A DNA stretch of 40,256 nucleotides from JAUZPB01 sp037140715 (GCA_037140715.1 JBAXDX010000017.1:1-40256); one strand, 5' to 3'. Counted from the first letter of the stretch, positions 25,433-34,100 are shown. Numbers and translations are program-made. The notes: generated by a model from the sequence alone, not told the origin.

Positions 25433-26941
25433 TTGAAGAAGAACACGCTGTTGTTATTGATAAACTTTATGCTTTTAAGTTCGACCAGCCTCACTCAGAT
25501 TATTCCGCCAAAACGAGAATTCAGAGGAGCCTGGATAGCCACGATATCAAATATCGACTGGCCGACCGATAAGACTATGACTTCCGCCCGGCAGATAAGC
25601 GAACTGGCTACAATTATGGACAAACTCAAGGAAGCCGGTATTAACTCCGTCATATTCCAGATTAGAACAGAATGTGATGCTCTTTATAAATCATCCTATG
25701 AACCCTGGTCATACTGGCTCACGGGCGAACAGGGCAAAGCTCCCGAACCATATTTCGACCCGCTCGAATATGCAATAACTGAAGCACACCGCCACGGCAT
25801 GGAACTGCACGCATGGTTCAATCCTTACAGAGCCGTTAGAACTATCGGAAGATATGAACCAGCACAAAACCACGTAAGCAGACTTCATCCCAACTGGATA
25901 CTTGAGTTTAACGGATACAAGATACTCAACCCCGGACTTCCGGAAGTCAAAACTTATATCTTAAATATTATATCCGATGTTCTGCGCCACTATGATGTGG
26001 ACGGAATCCACTTTGACGACTATTTCTACCCTTATTCCCCAAAAGTCTCTGACGAGGATTCTCTTACTTTTGCTATGAATAAAAAAACATTTGCAAATAT
26101 CAATGACTGGCGCCGCAATAATATCAATGACCTGATAGCTAAAGTATATGATACTATAAAAGTCGTTAAACCAAGGGTTAAGTTCGGTATAAGCCCCTTC
26201 GGTATCATTGAAAATAAGTACGCCGGCACTAACGGATTCAGTTCTTATGATATTTTATACTCCGACCCCCTGACATGGCTAAAGAACAAAAGTCTCGATT
26301 ATATTGCTCCCCAGCTTTACTGGGAAATCGGACATCCAAAGGCAGATTATGCGAAACTGCTCCGCTGGTGGGCTTCAGTTTCTAAGGAATGCCTGCTTTA
26401 TATCGGACAGCATTCCACCAGGATGACAGATACTGAATATAAAGGTCCAAAGTCAGAACTTGAAAATCAGATGAGGCTTAACCGTCAGACAAAAAACGTC
26501 TGTGGAGAGGTTTTCTTCAGCTCAAAATCAATTACTCAAAATTTTAACGGACTTAAAGACTCACTAAAGAATAACTTTTATAAATATCCCGCACTGCCAC
26601 CATTGATGCCATGGAAAGATCATATCCCGCCACTTGCACCAAAAAACCTTCGCGTATCCGGCGACAGTATATCTGCAACATTAAAATGGGAAGCACCGGA
26701 AAAAGCTGCCGATGGCGAACCAGCCTCAGGTTTTATTATTTATAGGTTTATGGCAAATAATAAACAGGATTTCAAAGACCCGCGGTATATCGTTAGTATC
26801 GTTACCGGCGAAAAAAAACAGTACAGGGAAATGTTTAATGTCAGAAAAAAAATGAAATATGTCTATGTGGTTTCTTCGCTTGACAGAATGTCTAACGAAA
26901 GCATAAATAACCCGGGCGTAACGTTTAGCCTGAATCCGTAA
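25433..26941 (+). CDS. Exported glycosyl-hydrolase-like protein (GHL10/DUF187) with C-terminal Fn3-like domain
   Basis: 502 residues. The signal peptide starts at a TTG codon (LLLLINFMLLSSTSLTQ, about 5-21). The GHL10 domain (about 24-340) carries EFRGAWIATISNIDWP, INSVIFQIRTECDALY, ELHAWFNPYRA, VDGIHFDDYFYP and LDYIAPQLYWEIGH, with acidic residues in the HFDDYFYP loop as catalytic candidates. A fibronectin-III-like module follows (about 395-495, PKNLRVSGDSISATLKWEAP). The family is related to TIM-barrel glycoside hydrolases and is thought to act on cell-wall or extracellular glycans. It is probably periplasmic or surface-bound, and monocistronic. Confidence 0.9.
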   Translation: MKKNTLLLLINFMLLSSTSLTQIIPPKREFRGAWIATISNIDWPTDKTMTSARQISELATIMDKLKEAGINSVIFQIRTECDALYKSSYEPWSYWLTGEQGKAPEPYFDPLEYAITEAHRHGMELHAWFNPYRAVRTIGRYEPAQNHVSRLHPNWILEFNGYKILNPGLPEVKTYILNIISDVLRHYDVDGIHFDDYFYPYSPKVSDEDSLTFAMNKKTFANINDWRRNNINDLIAKVYDTIKVVKPRVKFGISPFGIIENKYAGTNGFSSYDILYSDPLTWLKNKSLDYIAPQLYWEIGHPKADYAKLLRWWASVSKECLLYIGQHSTRMTDTEYKGPKSELENQMRLNRQTKNVCGEVFFSSKSITQNFNGLKDSLKNNFYKYPALPPLMPWKDHIPPLAPKNLRVSGDSISATLKWEAPEKAADGEPASGFIIYRFMANNKQDFKDPRYIVSIVTGEKKQYREMFNVRKKMKYVYVVSSLDRMSNESINNPGVTFSLNP

Positions 26942-27197
26942 CAGAACCCGCTTATTATATTCTTATTCCTAAACCGGCAGAACCGAAACACACCCGCCAG
27001 CTTATTTTTTATTGTTTTGATTTAAGATTAAGGTTATATTTGTCATCAGGTTTATTTTTCTTCCGGTAATATCTATACCCTGACAAATTGCCTGAACTGA
27101 CAGTACTTTACGTTTACAAAACGGAAATATTGACAAATCATCACTTAGGTCTTTTTGCCTGATATATGTTTAACTAATTATTTTATGATGGAAAATT

Positions 27198-27659
27198 ATG
27201 CACCCTATAAACTGGAGTCAGAAATACTCGGTCGGAGTTAATGAAATTGATACCCAGCATAAACAACTGATTGATTATATTAACGAACTTGATAATGCAA
27301 TGAAAGCGGGACAAGCCAGGGAATCTCTTAACTCTATTATTCAGAATCTGATTAATTACACTAAAACTCATTTTGCTCTCGAAGAAAAATATTTTGACCA
27401 GTTCCCTCTCCCCGGCAATATCAAACATAAGAAAGAGCACGAAATGTTTATATCTACAATAATGGATTTCCAGACGAGGTTTATCTTAGGTAACTCCTCC
27501 GCTTCTATTGAAACTATAAACTCCCTAAGATCCCAGAGAAAACGACCTCTCCTGGCTTTGCCATCATCTATTTCTATCGAAATTATAAATTTCTTAAGAA
27601 ACTGGTTTGTGCATCATATTTGTATATCCGATAAAAAAAACTATCTCGTCCTTAACTGA
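27198..27659 (+). CDS. Bacteriohemerythrin with internal duplication
   Basis: 153 residues. All diiron ligands are visible: His in DTQHKQL, His and Glu in THFALEEKYF, two His in KHKKEHEMF, His and Asp in NWFVHHICISDK. Such proteins bind O2 (or sense O2/NO) at a diiron centre in a four-helix bundle. It is about 23 residues longer than usual because the segment before the last helix is duplicated: RFILGNSSASIETINSLR is followed by RPLLALPSSISIEIINFLR. The extra stretch lengthens the loop between the third and fourth helices but keeps the ligands and reading frame. It lies 88 bp upstream of an ECF sigma gene. Confidence 0.92.
   Translation: MHPINWSQKYSVGVNEIDTQHKQLIDYINELDNAMKAGQARESLNSIIQNLINYTKTHFALEEKYFDQFPLPGNIKHKKEHEMFISTIMDFQTRFILGNSSASIETINSLRSQRKRPLLALPSSISIEIINFLRNWFVHHICISDKKNYLVLN
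27495..27599 (+). repeat. In-frame tandem duplication inside the hemerythrin gene
   Basis: 27495-27530 and 27564-27599 are 36-nt copies with 27 matching positions, separated by 33 nt. The 69-nt period equals 23 codons. The spacer, translated, still resembles the residues before the first copy, so the whole ~69-nt unit was probably duplicated and has since diverged. Confidence 0.8.
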
Positions 27660-27747
27660 AAAAGAAACAGAATAATCCATCATAACAAAAATTGCTATGA
27701 AGAAATAATATAGTTTTGCCGTCAATCAACAATATATAGATTAAAAC

Positions 27748-28335
27748 GTGAATAATTACTCAATGCTATCCGATCCGGAGCTTTTTCAAAAAATTTCGGC
27801 CTATGACCCGCACTCACTCGAAGTTTTATATGAACGGTACGCTCCCGTACTTTATACCTTAATTAAGAAAATTGTCTCTAATCAGGCAACAGCAGATAAA
27901 CTGCTTGTCGATGTCTTCACAATTATCTGGAAGAAAATCGACTACTTTGATTTTAGCAACGGCAACGCATATACCTGGCTTATTATGCTTACTCGCAATA
28001 AGGCAATTGATTATGTAAGACGCAGTAAACTGTCTGATCCGGTGAACGAAGATGTTTATGACGATAATTATGAAAATAATTTTATAATCCCTCATCTTGC
28101 CACCGCAGAGAAATTTGACCTTAATAAAGCGCTCGATTCAAAAGAAGATATTGACGCTGCTTTATCAAGGCTTACTGATGCGCAGAAGTACGTTATCCAC
28201 CTTGCATTCTATGAGGGATATACGCAGAAAGCAATTGCCGGCAAACTTAACATTCCGCTTCAGACTGTTAAAAGTAAACTGCAAATGGCCTTAAACAATC
28301 TGAAAGACAATTTGAACAAAACGGCGGAGTTATAA
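27748..28335 (+). CDS. ECF-family RNA polymerase sigma factor (SigK-like)
   Basis: 195 residues from a GTG at 27748. Region 2 runs about residues 22-92 (LEVLYERYAPVLYTLIKKIV, LLVDVFTIIWKKI, YTWLIMLTRNKAIDYVRR) and region 4 about 133-188 (LTDAQKYVIHLAFYEGYTQKAIAGKLNIPLQTVKSKL). Its stop codon shares a base with the ATG of the next gene, an RskA-domain anti-sigma; this pairing is the SigK/RskA (ECF19-like) arrangement. The regulon is unknown. Confidence 0.9.
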   Translation: MNNYSMLSDPELFQKISAYDPHSLEVLYERYAPVLYTLIKKIVSNQATADKLLVDVFTIIWKKIDYFDFSNGNAYTWLIMLTRNKAIDYVRRSKLSDPVNEDVYDDNYENNFIIPHLATAEKFDLNKALDSKEDIDAALSRLTDAQKYVIHLAFYEGYTQKAIAGKLNIPLQTVKSKLQMALNNLKDNLNKTAEL

Positions 28336-29489
28336 TGGATGATCAGAAATTTCAGGAAATCGTTTACGCTTATTCGGCAGGCTGTCTTGATAAAGAAGAC
28401 TACCCCGGCTTATTTGATTATCTTAATTCCGGAAATGTAGCATATAATTTTAAAATAGGACAGCTTCAGAATGTTATTTCCCTGCTTCCGGCAGTTCTTG
28501 AAATCGAATATCCCGATCAGATGATAAAAGATAAAATAGCACGTAAGCTCTATAAAATGCACGATGAAATCAGAACCACAAAAATGCCTTTGGGCATAAC
28601 AGCAACGGCTGCCACACCGGAGGAAATAACTCCGCCTGCTGAAGAAAAACATTATGACCCGATTGTTGAAAGTAAGGTTATTGAAATACCACCCCGGAAA
28701 CGGAAAGAAGAAGTTCCCGTTCCCGCCCCCATCCATGATGAGCCGGTTTTGGAATACAGTCGGAATATAACAAATGAAAACAGGCACAATGATTTGAATG
28801 CCGGCAAGACTATCGAATCTCCGGCGGAACAGATTCCTCCGCCACAGATACCGCATGAAATTCCTCCCGTAAAAAAACAGCCTGACAAACAGGCCGCTTT
28901 AGAAAAAAAACTGCACAGGGTGGAAAAAGAAAAAGATGAGGACTCATCAGATACCGGAAGCGGATTCGCAACAATTTTAATCGCTCTAATATTTGCCCTT
29001 ATAACTGCAGGTACTGCTTATTATCTGCTGTCAAAGGAAATTAAAAAGAATAAGGATCAGATAACCTCGCTTAACGATCAGGTCGGCGGCCTTAATGAAG
29101 AAGTAGCAAAGCTTAATAAGAATCAGAGGATACTGGCTCTTATCGGCGCAAGGGATGTAAAAACCTTTAATCTTGACGGCACACTTGTTAACCCTAAGGG
29201 ATTCGGTAAACTGGTAGTTACTTCGGAAAACAGGGAAGGCATTATTCAGTTGTATAATATGCCTCGGCTTTCAGGCGCACAGGTATATAAGCTATGGATA
29301 ATTGTTTTAGGACAGTCCCTGCCGGTCGGTACTTTTAGAACCAAGCGTGATGTGGAATATTTCCCCATCGATCAGTTCCCTGTACCTGACCCCGGTTCGA
29401 TTGAGTCAATTATCGTAACACTCGAAGCCGGTGCCGATATGCCAATGCCTTCACAACAGGTTTATTTATCATATAATACAGCAAAGTAA
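28335..29489 (+). CDS. RskA-type anti-sigma-K factor
   Basis: 384 residues. A cytoplasmic N-terminal part (about 1-205) contains a long Pro/Glu-rich linker (EEITPPAEEKHYDP, PPPQIPHEIPPVKK). One membrane helix follows (about 210-232, FATILIALIFALITAGTAYYLL), a short coiled coil (about 233-268, NKDQITSLNDQVGGLNEEVAKL), and then the periplasmic RskA domain (about 275-384, LYNMPRLSGAQVYKLWIIV and TLEAGADMPMP). It should hold the upstream sigma factor at the membrane and release it on an envelope signal. The long linker is unusual compared with typical RskA proteins of about 230-250 residues. Confidence 0.88.
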   Translation: MDDQKFQEIVYAYSAGCLDKEDYPGLFDYLNSGNVAYNFKIGQLQNVISLLPAVLEIEYPDQMIKDKIARKLYKMHDEIRTTKMPLGITATAATPEEITPPAEEKHYDPIVESKVIEIPPRKRKEEVPVPAPIHDEPVLEYSRNITNENRHNDLNAGKTIESPAEQIPPPQIPHEIPPVKKQPDKQAALEKKLHRVEKEKDEDSSDTGSGFATILIALIFALITAGTAYYLLSKEIKKNKDQITSLNDQVGGLNEEVAKLNKNQRILALIGARDVKTFNLDGTLVNPKGFGKLVVTSENREGIIQLYNMPRLSGAQVYKLWIIVLGQSLPVGTFRTKRDVEYFPIDQFPVPDPGSIESIIVTLEAGADMPMPSQQVYLSYNTAK

Positions 29490-29683
29490 ACCTATAAAAT
29501 GATAACTGACGGCTTCGTTAAATAATATCTGCCCGAAAAGGCCCGGAATACAATAATGATAAAAGAAAATATACCGCAAAGCTTGATTATGACCCGCCAG
29601 AAAATTATCTTGCGCTGTCTCATCTGCACTTAAAGATATATAGCAGATATTTAAGGAAATTTAATTCATACAAAGGAGAATAA

Positions 29684-30046
29684 ATGAAAACTACTAAAAT
29701 AAAAGCAGTATCAATACTGCTTGAAACAGAAGAAGAAGTTATTATGGTGGCTTATATGGTTTCAGACTTAATGGGCTGGGACTATGTGGATGACCCTGAA
29801 GATGCTCTCTTTAAAGCTGTCGAAATACAGGAATATTTAGAATCTCAGGGCGATTTTATCTTAGATGTTGACAATGAACAAATCAGCTATAAAAAAGAAT
29901 TTAGCGCCATTGAAAGCCTGATGAATACTTTTAATGCAGATGATATAATTCAGTTTAATCTTACTCCTGAAATGAAGGAGCGAATCAATGATATCCTTAC
30001 TGAGCTTGATTATTACGAAGAAGAGGATGAGGAAGAACAAAAATAA
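29684..30046 (+). CDS. Hypothetical small acidic protein
   Basis: 120 residues with a strong ribosome-binding site (AAAGGAG, 6 nt before the ATG). It looks soluble: a beta-like start (KIKAVSILLETEEEVIMVAYMVSDLMGWDYV), then mostly helical segments, ending in the very acidic tail DYYEEEDEEEQK. There is no signal peptide, cysteine or catalytic motif. I do not recognise the family. It is a single-gene unit, 194 bp after rskA and closed by a 16-bp hairpin. Confidence 0.75.
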   Translation: MKTTKIKAVSILLETEEEVIMVAYMVSDLMGWDYVDDPEDALFKAVEIQEYLESQGDFILDVDNEQISYKKEFSAIESLMNTFNADDIIQFNLTPEMKERINDILTELDYYEEEDEEEQK

Positions 30047-30072
30047 TCACCCGGACATAATAGTTATATCAT

Positions 30073-30110
30073 TAAGAATAAAGCAATATCATGTTATTGC
30101 TTTATTCTTA
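30073..30110 (+). terminator. Perfect 16-bp hairpin after the acidic protein gene
   Basis: TAAGAATAAAGCAATA (30073-30088) and TATTGCTTTATTCTTA (30095-30110) pair without a mismatch around the loop TCATGT. It lies 26 bp after the stop codon. The stem is long and AT-rich with no GC-rich core, so it is either a bidirectional terminator or an RNA-stability element. Confidence 0.7.
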
Positions 30111-30175
30111 TTATCTCAACCTTCCAATAAACCTGAAGAAACGCATTAATTCCAATTATTCACAAAAGTATAAAA

Positions 30176-30847
30176 ATGAGAAAACTTAATTCCGGCTTCA
30201 TAATCTCTTTAATTACTGTTTTTTTTGTCTTCATAAGCGGAACTGCTTTTTCTCAGGAGGGAGAGGGCGGACAATCATTAAAGAAACTTATGGAAGGCAA
30301 TAAACGCTATTTAAGCGGCAGCCTTAAGCCAAAAGATTTCTCGAAGGAAAGAGCTGAACAGTCAGGCGGACAAAATCCTTATGCAATTATCCTTTCCTGC
30401 TCCGACAGCCGTGTACCACCCGAAATTATTTTTGACGAAGACTTGGGCGACTTGTTCATAATCCGCGTAGCCGGAAACGTCATTGACGAAGTAACGCTTG
30501 GCAGTATAGAATACGCGGCGGAGCATCTTCATACACCCATGCTACTTGTGCTTGGACATTCAAAATGCGGCGCGGTTAAGGCAAGTCTGGGAAAAGGAGA
30601 TTTTGGCAAAAATATTGGCTCAATAGTTAAAAGAATAAAACCGGCCGTTGAACATGCAAGAAAAGAAAACCAGGATGAGGAGAAAATCCTCCCGGCTTCC
30701 GTAGAGTTCAATGTTATCAATCAGATAGGAACATGTGTTAAGAGCAGCAAGATAATTAAGGAACTCGAACACGAAGGCAAATTTAAAATAGTCGGAGGTG
30801 TTTACGACATCGACTCAGGTCAGTTTAACAGAATAATAGAAAAATAA
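30176..30847 (+). CDS. Exported beta-class carbonic anhydrase
   Basis: 223 residues. The signal peptide (about 1-26, FIISLITVFFVFISGTAFSQ) directs it to the periplasm. The beta-carbonic-anhydrase core has the zinc ligands Cys in SCSDSRVPPE (about 75-84) and His and Cys in LGHSKCGAV (about 127-135), with the catalytic Asp-Arg pair in SDSR. It interconverts CO2 and bicarbonate. Most beta-class enzymes are cytoplasmic; exported forms occur in some Gram-negative bacteria. Monocistronic, just upstream of the trp promoter region. Confidence 0.93.
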   Translation: MRKLNSGFIISLITVFFVFISGTAFSQEGEGGQSLKKLMEGNKRYLSGSLKPKDFSKERAEQSGGQNPYAIILSCSDSRVPPEIIFDEDLGDLFIIRVAGNVIDEVTLGSIEYAAEHLHTPMLLVLGHSKCGAVKASLGKGDFGKNIGSIVKRIKPAVEHARKENQDEEKILPASVEFNVINQIGTCVKSSKIIKELEHEGKFKIVGGVYDIDSGQFNRIIEK

Positions 30848-30848
30848 T

Positions 30849-30878
30849 TTGACAAGAGCGCTGTCATTTTCATATATT
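30849..30878 (+). promoter_or_regulatory. Candidate promoter of the trp operon
   Basis: TTGACA (30849-30854) and TATATT (30873-30878) are separated by 18 bp and lie directly after the carbonic anhydrase stop codon. They match sigma-70 consensus boxes well. If the host uses the Bacteroidota-type promoter (TAnnTTTG), the match could be fortuitous. Confidence 0.5.
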
Positions 30879-30889
30879 AGCTTTAGAAT

Positions 30890-30985
30890 ATGAAAAAATT
30901 AATAAATACATATAGAAATAATACCACCCTGCGCTTCGCAGGTTTTTGGCGAACTCTATATTATATCGAAAACAGAGTGAATTAA
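30890..30985 (+). CDS. Possible short leader peptide upstream of trpE
   Basis: A 31-codon open frame starting MKKLINTYRNN and ending YYIENRVN lies 12 bp after the candidate promoter. It contains one Trp codon (in GFWRT), placed right after the first hairpin. A classical trp attenuator has adjacent Trp codons, and no clear ribosome-binding site is visible, so this is a weak call kept because of its position. Confidence 0.25.
   Translation: MKKLINTYRNNTTLRFAGFWRTLYYIENRVN
30928..30947 (+). terminator. Hairpin with U-tract in the trp leader (first)
   Basis: CCTGCG-CTT-CGCAGG followed at once by TTTTT is a compact intrinsic-terminator shape. It falls about 50 bp after the candidate promoter and inside the possible leader peptide frame. 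Confidence 0.6.
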
Positions 30986-31011
30986 TGTAGTGTAAATAGA
31001 TTTTTTAACCT

Positions 31012-31046
31012 AAAGCCCTTCCTGGTTCCCTGAGAAGGGCTTTTTT
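31012..31046 (+). terminator. Terminator hairpin directly upstream of trpE (attenuator candidate)
   Basis: AAAGCCCTTC (31012-31021) and GAAGGGCTTT (31034-31043) form a perfect 10-bp stem with a 12-nt loop, followed by more T residues. The trpE ATG follows only 12 nt after the U-tract. A full terminator between promoter and first gene, so close to the start codon, is the expected position of an attenuator. The signal it responds to cannot be read. Confidence 0.75.
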
Positions 31047-31058
31047 ATACCTGTATAT

Positions 31059-32534
31059 ATGAATTATAAACAATTTGAACATTTTGCGAAAATAAATAAA
31101 CTTGTGCCGGTTTATGAAATAATCACAGCGGACATGCTGACACCCGTGCTGGCATATATAAAAATCCGCGAGGAAGGAAAACAAAGCTTTCTTCTCGAGT
31201 CAGTTGAAGGCAGTATGAACCTAAGCCGGTATTCTTTTATCGGCAAGTCGCCGGTCAGGATTATCAGCAACCAGGGTATGAAGCTTCATATTACTGAAAA
31301 TGGCAGAACCACAACTTCTGAGGAGAATATATTTAGCTACATTCGCCGCGAAATTAATGAGCGTGACCCGGTTAAAATCCCGGAACTGCCGTTTTTTACA
31401 GGCGGAATTGTAGGCTACATTGGTTATGAAAATATCTCGCTTATCGAACCTGTCATAAAATTTGACAATACTGAAAGTGAATCGCCTGATTCAATACTCG
31501 GAGTATATGACACCTTTCTTGCCTTTGACCATTACAAACATCAGATTATCCTGATTACAAATGTAATGATTAAAGAAGGAACGGACCTTGAATCTGCTTA
31601 TGAAAAAGCTAAAACTATTCTTTCCAGTCTGAGACATCAGCTGATGAAACCGGCTATCTTTAAGTCTGACTTCATGATTACAAGCGAGGTGAAGGAAAGT
31701 ATCAGCGACCAGGAGTTTTTCAATCAGGTAATTGAAAGCAAAAAGAATATTGTTGAAGGCGATATCTTCCAGATTGTTCTCTCAAAAAGATTTACCGCCG
31801 GGTTTGAAGGCGATCTGTTAAATGTTTACCGCGCTTTAAGAATTATCAATCCATCGCCTTATATGTATTTCCTCGAATTTACCGATGATTTTAAGATTAT
31901 CGGCACCTCGCCTGAAAATCTTGTTAAAGTAAATGATCATATCGCCGAAGTAATGCCGATAGCAGGTACAAGAAAAAGAGGACGCGATGCCGAGGATGAT
32001 AAAAGACTTGAAGACGACCTCATGAATGACCCTAAGGAAATTGCCGAGCATGTAATGCTACTGGACCTGGGGCGCAATGACCTTGGCCGCGTCTGCAAAT
32101 TTAACAGTATCAAAGTAACGCAGAGCATGGCAATCCAGCGCTACTCGCACGTAATGCACATAGTTTCAAAAGTAGAAGGCAGGTTAGCAGACAATAAAAA
32201 CTGTATCGATGCGTTTGAAGCATGCTTCCCTGCCGGAACCGTAACAGGAGCACCAAAGCTAAGGGCAATTCAACTTATTCATCACTATGAAAAGCTTAGA
32301 CGCGGTGTGTATGCCGGCGCAATCGGATACATCGATTTTTCAGGCAACCTTGATATGTGTATTGCTATAAGAACTTTATTCGCTAAAGACGGATTAATCC
32401 ACTACCAGGCTGGCGCGGGTATCGTTGCAGACAGTCAGCCGGAACTTGAGGCAAAAGAAATAAGAAATAAATCAGCCGTAATGATTAGTGCGCTAAAATA
32501 TGCAGAGAAGATAGATGAAGATATTAGTTATTGA
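31059..32534 (+). CDS. trpE: Anthranilate synthase component I
   Basis: 491 residues. It converts chorismate plus ammonia (from TrpG) to anthranilate, the first committed step of tryptophan synthesis. The N-terminal domain has the LLES-x10-S tryptophan-binding signature (LLESVEGSMNLSRYS, about residues 45-59), so feedback inhibition by Trp should be intact. The chorismate-binding domain has PSPYMYFLEF, GTSPENLVK, PIAGTRKRG, ACFPAGTVTGAPK and YQAGAGIVADS. It is the first gene of a tightly packed seven-gene operon, overlaps trpG by 20 nt, and has a terminator hairpin just before its start. Confidence 0.97.
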   Translation: MNYKQFEHFAKINKLVPVYEIITADMLTPVLAYIKIREEGKQSFLLESVEGSMNLSRYSFIGKSPVRIISNQGMKLHITENGRTTTSEENIFSYIRREINERDPVKIPELPFFTGGIVGYIGYENISLIEPVIKFDNTESESPDSILGVYDTFLAFDHYKHQIILITNVMIKEGTDLESAYEKAKTILSSLRHQLMKPAIFKSDFMITSEVKESISDQEFFNQVIESKKNIVEGDIFQIVLSKRFTAGFEGDLLNVYRALRIINPSPYMYFLEFTDDFKIIGTSPENLVKVNDHIAEVMPIAGTRKRGRDAEDDKRLEDDLMNDPKEIAEHVMLLDLGRNDLGRVCKFNSIKVTQSMAIQRYSHVMHIVSKVEGRLADNKNCIDAFEACFPAGTVTGAPKLRAIQLIHHYEKLRRGVYAGAIGYIDFSGNLDMCIAIRTLFAKDGLIHYQAGAGIVADSQPELEAKEIRNKSAVMISALKYAEKIDEDISY

Positions 32535-33081
32535 TAATTATGATTCCTTTACATACAACCTCGTCCAGCTCATTGGAAGCTTTGGAAGAACCCTGATAGT
32601 TAAACGCAATGACGAGATAACAGCCGAAGCAATTTCCGGTATCGCCCCTGACAAGATACTGCTTTCCCCCGGTCCCGGAAAGCCGGAGGATTCAAAGGCT
32701 ACACTTACCGCAATAAAAGAATTTGGTAAAGATATTCCCGTGCTTGGCGTTTGCCTCGGTCATCAGGCTGTCGGAATAAGCTTCAACAGCAGGGTCGTAA
32801 AAGCTCCTGTTCTTATGCACGGCAAAGTCTCGGAAATTAATCATGACGGCAAAACGATTTTCAAGGGACTTAGTCAAAAGTTCGTGGCAACGCGTTATCA
32901 TTCCCTCATCATCGAAAGGGAGAGCATTTCAGATGAACTGGAAATATCAGCTTACACCAATGATGGGATCATCATGGGCGTAAGGCATAAGCATTACCCG
33001 ATAGAGGGAATACAGTTTCATCCCGAATCAATTTTAACTGTTCAGGGCAATAGAATTATTCATAACTGGTTAAGTTTATGA
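32515..33081 (+). CDS. trpG: Anthranilate synthase component II (glutamine amidotransferase)
   Basis: 188 residues, class I glutamine amidotransferase. The oxyanion region SPGPGKPED (about 50-58), nucleophile Cys in GVCLGHQAVG (about 77-86) and the His-Glu pair in IQFHPES (about 170-176) form the catalytic triad. It supplies ammonia to TrpE. It may also serve p-aminobenzoate synthesis, since such subunits are often shared and no separate pabA is in the window. It overlaps trpE by 20 nt and trpD by 4 nt (ATGA). Confidence 0.96.
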   Translation: MKILVIDNYDSFTYNLVQLIGSFGRTLIVKRNDEITAEAISGIAPDKILLSPGPGKPEDSKATLTAIKEFGKDIPVLGVCLGHQAVGISFNSRVVKAPVLMHGKVSEINHDGKTIFKGLSQKFVATRYHSLIIERESISDELEISAYTNDGIIMGVRHKHYPIEGIQFHPESILTVQGNRIIHNWLSL

Positions 33082-34100
33082 TTAAACATTATATAGAAAA
33101 AGTAGCCGCAGGGGATAATCTTACAATAGAAGAATCCTTTGACGCAATGGATAAGATAATGAGTGGCGGGATAAATAATTCCCAGCTCTCCGGCTTCTTA
33201 ATAGCATTAAAAACCAAGACCGAAACAGCCGAAGAAATCGCCGGCTTTACAAAAGCAATGCGAAACAAAAGTATAAAACTAAATATTGATACTACTAATC
33301 TTGTGGATGTATGTGGCACAGGTGGCGACTATTCAGGTACTTTTAATATTTCTACTGCAACGGCTTTTGTCGTTGCAGGTGCCGGCGTCAGGGTCGCAAA
33401 GCATGGCAACCGCTCAATTTCAAGCAAAACCGGCAGCGCAGACGTACTGGCTGAACTTGGAATTAATATCAATCTTACGGCAAAGCAGGCTGAAGCTGCT
33501 CTTGAAACAGCAGGCATCACTTTTCTCTTTGCACCCAACTATCATCCGGCTATGAAGTATGCCACTGAAGTCAGACGCGAACTTGGAATGAAAACTGTTT
33601 TTAATATGCTCGGACCTCTTATAAATCCGGCAGGCGTCAAACGCCAGCTCATTGGCGTATTCAGCCGCAAAGTCGCAAATATACTTGCTAACGCTACTGT
33701 TTATCTGGATATGGAAAAAGTATGCTTTGTCAATACATCCGACTGCCTCGATGAAATTTCGCTGACAGGTATAACTGAATGTAATGAATATTCACACGGA
33801 CAGGATATAAAAGTCTATAACATTACAAACAAAACTTTCGACTACCCTGAAGTGGAACTAAAAAATATTCTCGGAGATACATCCGCGTGTAATGCGGCAA
33901 TTATTCTTGGAATCCTGAAAGATAAAAAAATTAATTCTGCCTTTTATGTAATTGCTGCAAATGCAGCCTTTGCACTATATTGTGCCGGCTTTTCAAATGA
34001 TATGAAAGTCTGCCTTAAGGCTGCCGAAGAAGCAATACTTTCCGGCGCAGCTTTCAATAAGTTAAACATACTAAAAAAAATCGGGGAGATGGCAGCATGA
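33078..34100 (+). CDS. trpD: Anthranilate phosphoribosyltransferase
   Basis: 340 residues, normal for the family. It transfers phosphoribose from PRPP to anthranilate. The PRPP-binding loop GTGGDYSGTFNISTATAF (about 79-96) and the KHGNRSISSKTGSADVLAELG segment (about 107-127) are intact. It overlaps the genes on both sides by 4 nt, indicating translational coupling along the operon. Confidence 0.97.
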   Translation: MIKHYIEKVAAGDNLTIEESFDAMDKIMSGGINNSQLSGFLIALKTKTETAEEIAGFTKAMRNKSIKLNIDTTNLVDVCGTGGDYSGTFNISTATAFVVAGAGVRVAKHGNRSISSKTGSADVLAELGININLTAKQAEAALETAGITFLFAPNYHPAMKYATEVRRELGMKTVFNMLGPLINPAGVKRQLIGVFSRKVANILANATVYLDMEKVCFVNTSDCLDEISLTGITECNEYSHGQDIKVYNITNKTFDYPEVELKNILGDTSACNAAIILGILKDKKINSAFYVIAANAAFALYCAGFSNDMKVCLKAAEEAILSGAAFNKLNILKKIGEMAA

